Assembly (NCBI GenBank): GCA_030272585.1
Contig: BSYQ01000009.1
Coordinates: forward strand, 1,736,001 to 1,800,000
Direction: 5' to 3'
DNA from: Bryopsis sp. KO-2023
Taxonomy: Eukaryota > Chlorophyta > Ulvophyceae > Bryopsidales > Bryopsidaceae
DNA length: 64,000 nt
Below, piece by piece: positions 48,241 to 61,697 of the stretch. Under the pieces are notes generated by a model. It was not told the origin of the DNA. It saw only the letters and a list, made by a program, of their open reading frames with translations, and made no database searches. A program made the translations under genes and the position numbers. Each line of letters starts with the position of its first letter. The first letter of the stretch is position 1.

Positions 48241-49064
48241 GGGAAGAGCCAGACAAGTCGACCGTTGCAGCCGTTTGCAGTGTGTCCAGATTTTTGGTTC
48301 GGTTTTTGCGTTTTGCGTCAGCGTCAGCTTCCCCCCAAGCACCCCTTATGCAAGATTAGAATAGGATCAGGCCTCGGTGATCACAGGCTTTCTAGGAGGA
48401 GTCAGATGGGGACAGGGCTTGTTGTGGGTGTGGGTTGTCTTGTGGGTGTGGGTTGTGTTCGGTGGAAGAATGTTTTGGGGGGGCTGCCTTGGTTGTGGAT
48501 GGTTCGCCTTTGAAGCTGTGTGGATGCCTGTTGAAACACTCCACCTCTTTTGTCACTTTTCTGTAGCATTGGATCGTTGTCACAACGTGACACAATGTGA
48601 CACACATCTCCACTTAACTACAGTCAAAAACCATTTGTCATCAAATTGTCAATCAATAGATTACACTGCAGCCACTCTGCTCTGATTGATCACAATGTGA
48701 TATCACAATCCAATAAACAAGCACCTCCCAAGACCCCCCAAAAAAAACTTGATCAATTAAAAAATGAAACAAGCTGCCTTTATCTTGTTTTCACAAAAAA
48801 AAAATCCCAATAAAATGAAACCCTCTGACAGCCGTTCGCTTGGACCCTTCCAATTCCTGAGCTCTCTTTAGTTTCCCTTGCTCTTTTGGACAGACCTCCA
48901 ATCTTTGCCAAGGCTTAGTTCAACAACCCTCATCCTTCCGAGTCTCGATCACCGTATCCCTATGGGACGACTGCTTCACATATGCTGACAGCACCAATTC
49001 AGCCAGAAAAGCAACCATTCTTTTGAAAAAAAACTGAAACACTTGGGGGCAGGACGCTGCGGGA
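48241..49064. other. Spacer between the two GMC genes
   Basis: This holds the upstream region of copy 1 and the downstream region of copy 2. Near 48417-48470 there are tandem G/T-rich units (TGTGGGTGTGGGTTGT, twice) upstream of copy 1 that could form G-quadruplexes or act in the promoter. No gene is supported. Confidence 0.5.
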
Positions 49065-51746
<2,682 letters not shown>

Positions 51747-51873
51747 TCAATGAGAATACGAATTGGATTGAGGGGGGTACTATCCGTTACGTTGGGATTC
51801 CAAATATGTAAAGCTCGTAACTTTGGATCCATCTCCATGCATATCGGCGTGTCACAGTGGTGTGCGGAGGTCA

Positions 51874-52036
51874 TGTAGCAGGTTGGATGACCAGTGTGTT
51901 GGTTATGGGATCAATTACTGTTAAGGATAATTGGTAGTTGTGTTTAGTTGAGGAAAACAGTTGAGCCGAATGTGGCAAGACTTAAGGGACTGGTCTGAAG
52001 CACTTTGTAATTCTCTTGATACCCCTCACTTCGTAA
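51874..52036. repeat. Left terminal direct repeat (LTR)
   Basis: 163 bp, beginning TGTAGCAGGTTGG and ending CACTTCGTAA. I find no difference from the right copy on reading both. Confidence 0.85.
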
Positions 52037-52583
52037 GTGGTGGCCAAGAAGGGGAGGCCGTGTTTTCTGCAACCGGTCGATTGTGTGGCCCTTTTATCTC
52101 TTCTGAATTGCAGCCATCTGACTGCTTCCCTACGGTGTTGTGCCGGCGTGCACACGATACACCTAACCGCCACCAAGGACTCCGGCAAACGTGGTCGTGG
52201 AAGTGTCTTCAGGCAGCTTTCTGGACTGAGTATCCGTCGTGGTGGCTTTCTGCCAGCGACTTTCTTGCTGTTGTTTCGAGCAGCTTTTTCTGATTTCCTA
52301 TTGACGGCTGCGACGTGGAACGTTGCACGTGTTTGCAATTGGGCTGTGTGGCGGCGACCATTTTTCTTGCTGAGGGACGAAGTGATCATCAACGTTTTTA
52401 TTGGCGTGCACTCTGACATTTGGGTAGTGTTGAGGTTTTATCTGCTCGACACTGAAAGCTTCTCTTTTTGATCGTGGTAGACTGTCCTCTGGCACACCGC
52501 TCCTTCTCTCTCTTCCCAGTTGCTGGCTTTATGGACGTTCAACTGCTCGCCCAGTGCCCAACTCAGTCGTGAGCAAAAACAGC
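52037..52583. other. Leader of the LTR-like element
   Basis: From the left LTR to the first ATG. It starts with the putative primer-binding site and has no supported gene. Open stretches on both strands look random. Confidence 0.4.
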
Positions 52584-53983
52584 ATGGACGAGGCATCAGA
52601 CATTGGAGCAATTCTCTTCGAGAAATTGCGCTCAGTCGCTGAACGGTTGGATTACTCACTAGAAGAGCTAGTGAAGGGTTGGGATAAGCTTTTTCAAAAG
52701 CATATCGATGCTTGTGACGATGAGGATGAACAGTTTCGAACGGAAGAAGAAGCCCTTGCTTATTATCAAGAACTTAACGACCTGTTCGCTGAGTTTATCA
52801 AGGGCGTGATTGATCGGAAGGCGAGGCAAAATGTAGCAATGGCTCCACGGGCTATTATATGCTCTATTCTGCCGGGCTATTATATGCTCTATTCTGCCAG
52901 AGACTGAAACAGGAAGCGAGTTTGTCCACATTCAATTGCGGGGTGCTGAAAAGAAAGAGATAACCGAGATGGAAAGGGGGATCTCAGAGTCGAGTGTTTT
53001 TCCTGTGGAGCGTGGAGACCCTGTCGAAACCATACCTGCCGAATCGACAGAGCACCAGCAAATGGCTAAAACTGATGACGATGGCAACAAGCAGAGCAAC
53101 ATGCGCGAAAAGGCCAAAAGTATGGCCGCTCAGTCTTTGGAGGGTACATTCAAGAATAATGGCGCAGTGTCCGAGCTTGTCGAAGATATCGCTGAAGAGA
53201 ATGAGACAAGTGGCACCGAAGGAGGAGTCTCACCGCCCAGCGTTGTTTCTGTGGATGGTGGTAGTTCTGTATTCGAATCTGGCGATGGCGATGTGCAGAG
53301 CAACGACATCAAAGAGAACAAGGTTGGAAGTGTGATTGCTGGACCAACAGAGAAAAAGCAAACAGCGGAAGATGAGATTGCAACGTCGGAGTCGGGTGAA
53401 AAAAATATCGCAGTGAACGGGGTGAATGACATCAAAAAAGATATTTCACAGCCGAGTGTCGTTCCTGAGGAAAAAGGCAATAGCGGTGCTTCATCGAAAC
53501 CCAGCGATGGCAGTCGCCGGAACAGTGGCGTCAACGGAGTCTACAGTGGCACTGCTGTACCAGTGAGGCAAAAGAAAACAGCTTTACCTGATGGAGAGAA
53601 TGGGTTCCGCGAAATTCCACGGATGTTGCCTAAAGTCCGTTCTGAAAAGAATCGAGGTGCGTTCGAGGAATCGATTCACAGGAGCAAGGAAGGGGAAGGA
53701 ATGACACTGAAGTCAGTCGATGGTGACGTCCCTGAAGGATGTGGTTCGCGACTTTGGGATCCTGGACTGGGAAATGACGCTTCTGTTTTTCAAATTACAA
53801 TTGAACCTTTGGACGTCAAATGGGTTGGAAATACGTGCATGCTGCGACCAAGAATGAATGAGGATGCGCACAAAGGGCTTCAGCAAAACGACACAAGCAG
53901 GGCGCAATTTCGAATCAGTCTGTGGGACCCTGGAGGTGAAGAGATCGACTGGGTTGGAGAGAGAGGAGCAGTCAGTGTCGGAG
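52584..53983 (+). pseudogene. Acidic repeat protein gene inside the LTR-like element, frameshifted
   Basis: The ATG at 52584 opens a helical, acidic segment (EKLRSVAERLDYSLEELVKG). The frame is broken by a 25-bp tandem duplication (52849-52898) and continues in the next frame through a long low-complexity acidic and Ser-rich region. Three loose repeats of about 60-70 residues are seen there, each beginning with a variant of S-x-P-S-V-V. A more ordered C-terminal part (FQITIEPLDVKWVGNTC, QFRISLWDPGGEEIDWVG) follows, up to a strong donor GAG/GTAAGT at 53984. The following exon is not identified, and read-through would stop at 54055-54057. The product is not a recognisable gag or pol protein, and the donor suggests captured host sequence. 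Removing one duplication unit would restore a single frame. Confidence 0.6.
52849..52898 (+). repeat. 25-bp tandem duplication
   Basis: The unit beginning GGGCTATTATATGCTC and ending TCTGCC occurs twice in succession without a mismatch. Since 25 is not a multiple of three it shifts the reading frame of the surrounding gene. Confidence 0.9.
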
Positions 53984-54538
53984 GTAAGTTGCTGCCACTA
54001 TGGCAAGTGAAAAAAACTGAGGCATTAATTTTCTTTGCGATTGCTGGGAGGTTATGAAAGTGTGGGTAGTATTGAAGTTATCTTGATTTTCTTTGAGTTG
54101 CTGAACAAATTTTTGAGATTGAGATTCTTATTGGGGTATTGAAGTTGTATTGATTTGATCAGTGATTCTTTGTGGACGTAAAGAAAAAGAGGAAGGATAA
54201 AGTTTTTTGGGACTGAGTGTTTTGTTGCATGCACTGAGAGGCCCAGAAACAGTGGGTTATGAGATTGATTTTTTGCATCAGTATTTGACTGATTGCACAT
54301 TGAGTGGCAAGGGTACAGTTGAAAAAGGAAATAACAATTTTGGGGAGGATAGAACAGAACAGGGGGGTTGAAACAGTGTTTTTGTGACATGATGAATGTT
54401 GACGTCGCAAAAATGTACTCGGTATTATTCTGGGTCGAGAATAATACCAGTGCTACGGTATTATAATACCGTGGGTGTTACAGGGTATTAATAGGTATTA
54501 ACAATAACATCATCTTAATACCGCGAGCTGGGGTGAGA

Positions 54539-55047
54539 ATGACGTCTCGTCGCGACAACGCCTTCACTGAAATTGTCAAGTTGCTGCCGACAGTGGTGCT
54601 GTCCCAACTTCGCCGCCGTCCTCACGTCGTACTCAATGCGGAATGGAAATCGTCCAGTTCGATTCTGGAGCCGCATCTGGGAAAAAAACTTCAGCACCAG
54701 CATTGCGCCTGAAGTGTGCCGAGAAGCGGTCGATTCCTTGTCGGACGAGGTTGTCGCTTTTTTTCGCCTCGTTTCAGAGTTTCGAGGCGTTTGGGAGGAC
54801 CGGCGCGACCTTTTTTTTCCATCGTTGGCAAAAGTGTGCTGATTAGCGACGGAGCATGATGGCAGCACCGATGGCAGGCGCGGTAGATCAGGCGCGAAAG
54901 AGAGCGCGTTGCTATTGTGGCATCAGCATTCTTTTGCTCTTTGGGCTGTACTTCCCAGATCATTTTCTGCAGGAGGCTTCTAAGGATTTTACCATGGTGC
55001 AAGATAGGCTGAAGCAACACTCTGCCCATACCAAAAATTTGAACTGA
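54539..55047 (+). other. Small open reading frames inside the nested element
   Basis: ATG at 54539 gives about 57 codons. An overlapping frame (54573-54842) includes the protein-like stretch EAVDSLSDEVVAFFRLVSEF. A third frame from ATG 54856 to 55047 (63 codons) has a hydrophobic stretch (ISILLLFGLYF). Whether these are exons of one spliced gene is not decidable by eye. Confidence 0.3.
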
Positions 55048-55856
55048 GCTGGGGTAGCCTGATTGTGGTGGTGGAAATCAGAACAGTTTCTTTTGTACAG
55101 GTAGCAATTGTTGATTTGCAATTTTTTTTGCCAGGTTCAATTTTGGGAGGTCTTTCTTGTTATTTATTCCTCCCTTCCACGTGTTTGTACTTGAAATTAG
55201 CTCAAACTCTGTCTGCTGTGCTAGGGAAATAATATGGAGTCGTCGATGGAAAACGAAGGTTATTTTGCTGAGAAGTAGGTAAGCGGTTCTGTCATCCACC
55301 AGTCAAGAGACAAGGAGTGTTTTTAGTGGGAAAAGCCGTTGCAAAAAGGGAGTCAATATTTTAGTTTCAAAGCCCCAATCTGTTGAAGCTTTGAGAAATG
55401 TAACGATAGATTGATTCATGGTTTCGCAGGGGTGGCGGTGGGATGAACCCGTGAGGATAGGATCGAGGTGCATTTCAACGAGGTGGGTGGAACAACGTCG
55501 GCTTCGAGAGGGTTTTTTGTTTAATATATTTAGTTTCACTCAGTTTTGTTTTTATGTTTTTCTTTCCGGTTTGCTTTCAGTTTGAAGAAGTTTCGGAAAC
55601 CCTGGATCCTGCAGTGGGAAGGGGCACTGCAAGCCAACCCAATACCCCATGAATGATGGGGTGCTGGAGATGTGCATGGCAGAAAGCCAACTGGACCTAT
55701 GGTTGAAAGCATGCAACAGCCTTCCCCAGGTTTCCAAAATGGCCTCCTTGAACACTGTTGGTATCTATTTCCAGAACGACTGTCCCCCCCAGTAGTGCCC
55801 AATATTATCAAGTGCTTATTCATTTACTGAGATGTTTACTTGTTTTTCTGGGCAGG

Positions 55857-55965
55857 ATCCAAGTGAATGGGAGGAGGAAGAGAAGAATCCTTACACCTGC
55901 GAAAGGCTTCTGTTGATGTACGATCGCTGGAGGAAATTGCACAACTGCGACCCACTCTTGTAGAG
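55857..55965 (+). other. Possible terminal exon inside the nested element
   Basis: After a good acceptor (TTTTTCTGGGCAG, ending 55856) an open stretch reads DPSEWEEEEKNPYTCERLL and ends in a stop about 36 codons in. It has a protein-like composition, but no partner exon is confidently joined. Confidence 0.25.
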
Positions 55966-56778
55966 AGCAAGGCTGAGGCCAAAAAAGATTGCCACTCCGG
56001 TCGCTCATTCATGTGTGGGGAATTTGAGGACAGAGAACCTGGGGGGGTGAATTGCTGAACTGTAGCGGCTTTGAACGATTGTGAGTTCAGATTATGGTGA
56101 TGGACAAGAGCTCTTCTCAGGTTTTGATTAGATTGTGGTGGGAGAAAAGGTCTTGTATTGAGAGAGCAGGATGGTCAATGCCCAGTTCGATTCTGGGCCT
56201 GTCAATGCAATTTGGGAAATGTAATGAAGCAATTGTATTTTTTTAATTTTGACATTATGTCTGTGCATTCTGATATTGCCAACACCTAATGATATCGATT
56301 AATATTATTGCATTTCATTATCAATCCTATGGTGTTAATAACACCGTATGCACGGTGTTAGGAGACCGTGGTATTACTCGGTGTTAGACGGTATTAACAA
56401 CACCGCTAATACCCAGTCTCCCGCCTGAGTTTCAAAGACGTCAATCCAGGTATTACCGGTGTTATTAACATCGGTTAATACCGACAGTATTTAATACCGC
56501 GTGCGAGGTGTTATTAATACACGGTGTTAAGTTGGGAGACTAGACATTAACGTGTATTAATAATACCACGGTGTTACAGGGTATTAACGCAGTTTTAATA
56601 CCGAGTACATTTTTGCGACGGAGGCAAGACAGGTCAGGATATTGTTTTCTAGTGAGATTGACCAGAAGAGGGAGAGAAAACAAAAAAGAGTGTTGAGATT
56701 ATTCCAGGTCGATGAGCTGACCAATGTTTTTCTTTTGATCCAATCGTGAGGGCACGATTTCGGTTAGGCGGGGAGGCC

Positions 56779-56941
56779 TGTAGCAGGTTGGATGACCAGT
56801 GTGTTGGTTATGGGATCAATTACTGTTAAGGATAATTGGTAGTTGTGTTTAGTTGAGGAAAACAGTTGAGCCGAATGTGGCAAGACTTAAGGGACTGGTC
56901 TGAAGCACTTTGTAATTCTCTTGATACCCCTCACTTCGTAA
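56779..56941. repeat. Right terminal direct repeat (LTR)
   Basis: Second 163-bp copy, immediately followed by GGTCA, the duplicate of the five bases that precede the left copy. Confidence 0.85.
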
Positions 56942-56946
56942 GGTCA

Positions 56947-57480
56947 TGACCTAATATTCTTCCTGCTGTAAGAATCTGTCAAAATGACATTATGACGTGT
57001 TCCGTGGGTTTCTCGGGCCTTGACTACCGCGCTGTGAACTCTGATCTCTCCATCAAACCAATCCCCCAAACCACTTATAACTTTCCCTGGGCTATTCGTA
57101 CTGGCATAGGTTCCACAAGAATTTGGTTTGTGATGCAAACCACCAGGAAAAACGGATTGTTATAGGCATCATCTATCATTGTGGATTGTGATGCCTTGTC
57201 CACGAGGCATCATAAGAGTTCCCCTTGTGGAGACACCCGTCCACAATCACCGAATGCCAGTCGCACCACAAATCAATTTGATCTGCATCGTGAGGGCAAA
57301 GGATCTGTCGATGACGCTGCGTCTCGTTTCTTGGACTGATTGCGACAGGAGGGTTGGAAAACGGTGTATCTGTTCAGGTGGGGGACCTGTTTTCCACTCG
57401 TTGGAGGGAAAGACGACGTTCACTCTTTTGTCCTGGCCCAAAGGGTGGAACACCAAGTCGGAGAGATCGAATCGGTCAGG
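56947..57480. other. Upstream region of the fasciclin gene
   Basis: Unique sequence between the LTR-like element and the start codon at 57481. It contains an imperfect inverted pair around GATGCC/GGCATC near 57166-57210. No gene is supported. Confidence 0.4.
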
Positions 57481-60400
57481 ATGGCGGCGCTTATGATTCT
57501 TTTGATTGCCGCGGTCGTCACAGGTGAATTCTCAGTGTCTCTCTGCCCGTCGATTCTTCTAGGGTCCGCTTCCCCCTTTCTTTATACACCCGTTGGTTTC
57601 CCCCGGTCCCTTAGTTTTCCCAGAATCCAAAATTCCATTGCCTGATCAAGGAGAAACATTGTGAAATTTGCAGGCCAAGCTTCAGCACAATTCCCAACCC
57701 CTCCTGGCTTAGTAAGGCTAGGAAACCCTCCTGCAACTGCTCCTGGGGCTTTGAATCCGGCTGGGCTGGTACGGTTGGGTCCACCAGGAGCACCCGCTCC
57801 AGCCCCGGTCATTCCCACCTTCACCCGGCCAGCTGTTCAGTTTGTGCCACCCCCAGTGTCCTTCCCTACCCCAACCTTTACCCCCACCTTCACCCCTACC
57901 TTCACCCCGACCACGACATTTGTGGAAGAACCTACTACTGTCCCAGAGGTGATCGTAGAGGAACCCTCCATCCCTGAACCACCACCAGTTGAACCCGAAA
58001 GTGCTCCAGCGCCAACTCCTACACTTCCACCTCCATCTCCTCCTCCTCCAGCCCCTGCACCAGCGCCTACACCTCCCTCAGGACCTGCCGAGGGTGAATC
58101 TGGTTCGTCAAACAGTAACGATTCTTCCAATGATCAAGGGGATGATAAAGAAGGTGACCAGGACAGCGATCAGAAATCAAATGAAGGGGAAAGCGAGGCA
58201 GAGAAATCCTCTAAGGCTCCAGAGGAGCCCCCCCAAGACTCGGATGGGGTCGATGTGACATTGGACCCTGTTGCTTCGGATTCCGGATGTTCTGATGTTA
58301 TTGCGGTTGCTTCTGAGATCCCTAATTTGGCGACCCTGGTTAAGGCTGTGAAAGCTGCTGGGGTGCTGGACAAATTGTCGGGGTCTGACAAGGTTTTCAC
58401 CATTTTGGCTCCTTCTGATGAAGCTTTTGGGGCCACCCTGAAAGTGATCGGTGTTACGGAGGAGGAATTCTTGTCGAGCCCTTCCCTTCTCAAAAGGGTG
58501 CGTGTGTGTCCTCTTCCTGGGTTGCATTCTGGCAATCCCGGGGTAAAACGTATAGCTGTGAATGGAAATTTCCACAGATGGTTTGTTGAAAGACCAAGTG
58601 TTTTTTTTGGGGGGGGTGGCTGTCATAGACATATTGAATGAAAATGCTTAAGAATAGTCATCCATCTGTGAATCCTTGAAAACACAGAACGGAAAATTCT
58701 AGTCTGAGTATCATCAACCAAGCAAGGTTTTCTTTCTCAGAGGTTTCTCCAGGTAAATGGCAATAAAATAAAAAAAAATTCATGAGGATAAAAAAACTGT
58801 TTTTCTACCAGGTGCTGGCTTTGCACATAATTCCTGGACAGGCGCTGAGATCGTCTGAAATTGGCGATGGTCAATCCTATGATTCTCTTTCCGGAAAACC
58901 TGTCAAGTTCAGCGTTTTGGATCAAATAAATGAAATTTCCGTGACCGTCCCCAGTGGAGTCGAAGCTGATATCATTCTGAAAGATTTGGAGGCCTGTTCA
59001 ACCATCATTCACGTTATTGGGACTGTGCTCCTCCCGGAGCCATCCAAGGTTTGATCAGCTTAATTTAGTTGGTGTGATTTTTTTGGGAGGAAATTTTTAT
59101 CATTATTTTTTTCTAGTTTTGGGGGGGGAGCGCTGAGTTTGGAGTGTCAGGGTCTGATTGGGGGTGGAAAATTGATATAATGTGGTGGATGGAATCGGGA
59201 GTGCCTGTTTTTGATCCATTTTTTTGTTGAAACAAATATGTATTTATGTGATTCTTTGTCCTAATACAAAGAGAAGTAAAATCATCCTGTTCAAACACTC
59301 TTTGTTGTACTTTGTCAAATTATCTTTTTTTTATCATCTTTGGATCCAAAGATGTGTAAGAATCAGGGAATTTGAGGCCTCCATTTTGTTTTCTTTTTTT
59401 TAATTTGGTGAAGAATGCTTGCCAGCTAATATGTCTTGTTGTGATTTAAAAAAAAAAAAAAAACAGGACATGAAATCGAAGGGCGACCAAGAATCGGACG
59501 ATTCAGAAAAAGATGCCGAGAAGGATTCAGAAAAAGGTTCTGAAGAGGAGCCATCTGAATCTTCCGAGGATGAAGAAAAGGATGAAAAAGTTGAAGGTGA
59601 TGCAGGAAAAAAAAACACATCAATCAAAAATCGAGATATTCCTTAGACTGGCTGAAAAAAAAGTAAAAGAAATGGGTGTGCATGATTCAATTATTCTTGG
59701 CAGACGAAAGCTTTATTGAAGAGTGTTTTTGTTTGATCTTTAGGTGTGTTTTTTTTTATGTTGGATGAATTCTGTCTCATTTGGCTTTTTGATGTGCTCT
59801 TATTCCAGCACTGGCTCCTGTAGCAACTGGTGGTGGGGCGTGCCCTGATGCTTTCGATCCATTGAAAAGTAGAAGCCAATTTGGAACATATCTGGAGTTG
59901 ATCGAGGTACTAAATAACTATGGGGCATTGCTTCTTTTCTTTTTAAACTTATTTCTTTGGGAGGGGGGGGGTCAAATATGAATATTTTATGTCTTTTCAT
60001 GGGTTTTCGGCATTTTAATAGAGGTATTTTTTTTATGGCTTTAAAAAAGCACTAAAAGGTCCTTATCTTTTTTTTTGGCGATGCAGAAACTTGGATTTCT
60101 GGATCAACTTGGATCAACGAATACAGTTTTGGCACCTACTGATCTGGCTTTCGAAAAGTTGTTGGAAGATTTGCAACTGACGATGGAAGATTTCCTCAAT
60201 GAAAAGAGCAGAGGATTGGTGGAATCGGTGCGTTCGGCATAATCAAACTCGCTGGTTAAGCAATTGTTTCAAAAGAGTACACAGTAACGGTCCATTTTAT
60301 CTTATTTTTTTACTTTTATGTACATATTTATGATTCTTTGGTTTTTTTTGGGGGGATTTTCCCAGACAAATGCTTTTGAGACTTTGTCTTCTTTCTGTGG

Positions 60401-60734
60401 AAAATTTTGCATTGGAGATCGTTGAACGTTCCCAAAGCTTCCTGTAATCCTTCTTCTCGTTTTGGTTTATGCTTTTTGAGAGTATTTTTCTGGGGGTGAA
60501 TTGCCACAGATCTTGAGGTTTCATGTCATCAGCGGCAAGGTCATAAAGGCAGGCGATATGAAAGCAGGTGAAAATATCGCCACCCTGCTCGGCTCCGATA
60601 AGGTTTTCCAGGTGCAAAAAGCTGGGGAGGTCCTGACGACCGCCGGAAGCACCGGCACCATAACCACCACTGACCTGGAAAGCTGCATTGGGGTCATTCA
60701 TGTTATCGACACAGTCCTGATACCTGACCCTTGA
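57481..60734 (+). CDS. Secreted fasciclin (FAS1) protein with proline-rich stalk
   Basis: Exons 57481-57523, 57674-58497, 58812-59048, 59467-59596, 59809-59906, 60087-60227, 60510-60734, giving 565 residues with all phases consistent. The N terminus MAALMILLIAAVVTG is a signal peptide. A Pro-rich stretch (about residues 17-150, including PTFTPTFTPTFTPT and runs of P with A/S/E) resembles hydroxyproline-rich stalks of algal wall proteins. An acidic Ser/Glu/Asp segment follows. The first FAS1 domain has DKVFTILAPSDEAFGATL and the closing IIHVIGTVLLP. A second acidic spacer has its own exon (59467-59596). The second FAS1 domain has NTVLAPTDLAFEKLL, ILRFHVISGKV and VIHVIDTVLIPDP at the C terminus. 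Fasciclin domains mediate adhesion at the cell surface or matrix. No C-terminal anchor is seen. Confidence 0.88.
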
Positions 60735-61697
60735 AAAAAAAAAACAGAAGAAAAGAAAATTAAAAAGAACAGACAAGGGAAAAAAAAAAACGATCGGAAA
60801 CCATCTATGGAGCAGATTTATTTTAATTCTTTTCGAGATTTTTCGGAGGGGGGGGGGTATGATTTCGTCAGATGCAACCCACCCCCAGAGGGTTGGTTTT
60901 TTCTATTGAATGGTGCCATGTTGCCAAAATTTATGAAAAGGAAAAAAAAAAAGATTAGCGAAGTTTTTTTTTCTGGAGAGGAGCAATAAGGTGGTTCAAA
61001 AGGATGAGGGTCGTGACCAGAAAAGTGTCGGGGTCAAAAAATAAAATAAAAATCGGAGTTTGGTGCTGACAGGGGAGGGGCGATTAATTAAAATTGGGTG
61101 TACGAATTTGTTTTTGCTTTTTTTTGTGGATGTCATTCACTGGAAGGTGTTGGAAAGAGATCAGAGTTGGGAGGAAAAAAAAAGTAGAGTTGGTGTTGTT
61201 TCCGATCAATAATGCTGTTCGCATTGTGCATCAGGTCTGTAATCAAGGAGGGTTTTTTTCCATCGTTGCAAGATTTTGTGCAAAGAAAGCAAAAACAAAT
61301 TTGAACAGAAAGCTTTACTATCCAACCTGAAACCATTCACCAAAGAAAAAAACAAGCTATTTTATCTTCATCGCATCTATTCTATCCCATATGAACAGAA
61401 AAATCGTATTTCTTGGGGGTTAAAATCAAGCCTTTTGAAATCGGAAAACTATTGAGAAGAAGGAAATTGAAAGTAATTGTCGAGCCGTCGATGGATCGAC
61501 CAAAGAATACATGCTCCCGTTTTTTTTCTTGCCTTTTGGCTTTACGAACGGAAAAAAATAAATCGTTGAGAAAATGAAAAGACTAATTTTGGCTTGAAAA
61601 TATGAGATTCTGTCCGCGGCAGTGATTATTGGGCCTGGGGCCTTCTGATCCGCCCGCCTTCTGAAAGTTTTTTCGATCGGCCTCTCTTACTGGGGGT
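60735..61697. other. Intergenic, no gene seen
   Basis: Downstream of the fasciclin gene. It is rich in A and T/G runs (poly-A near 60733, 60780 and 60945) and contains no supported coding or RNA feature. Confidence 0.5.

Larger units (their letters stand above)
54403..56620. mobile_element. Nested element with 25-bp perfect inverted termini
   Basis: The terminus starting CGTCGCAAAAATGTACTCGG (54403-54427) recurs in exact reverse complement at 56596-56620. Subterminal regions (about 54420-54525 and 56330-56600) are packed with short alternating GGTATTA/TAATACC and GGTGTTA/TAACACC units that can fold into many hairpins. The interior has small open stretches but no transposase I recognise. Target duplication is unclear, at best 2 bp (GA). 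It lies wholly inside the LTR-like element and so inserted later or travelled with it. Confidence 0.65.
51869..56946. mobile_element. LTR-retrotransposon-like element with captured genes
   Basis: Identical 163-bp direct repeats (51874-52036 and 56779-56941) are flanked by a 5-bp target duplication GGTCA (51869-51873 and 56942-56946). The repeats begin TG and end AA. TGGTGGCCAAG one base after the left repeat could be a primer-binding site, and GGCGGGGAGGCC before the right repeat a polypurine tract. The 4.7-kb interior shows no reverse transcriptase, integrase or protease, so this is a non-autonomous (LARD-like) element. It contains an acidic-protein gene with an apparent intron donor and a nested inverted-repeat element. 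Identical LTRs suggest recent insertion. Confidence 0.8.

Noticed and set aside
48392..48613. Possible interstitial telomere repeat (TGTGGG units)
   Set aside because: There are only two imperfect units and no match to TTTAGGG- or TTAGGG-type arrays.
57582..58130. Minus-strand Gly-rich open frames over the fasciclin gene
   Set aside because: They are the complement of the Pro-rich coding region, whose plus-strand frame has a signal peptide, FAS1 motifs and consistent splicing.
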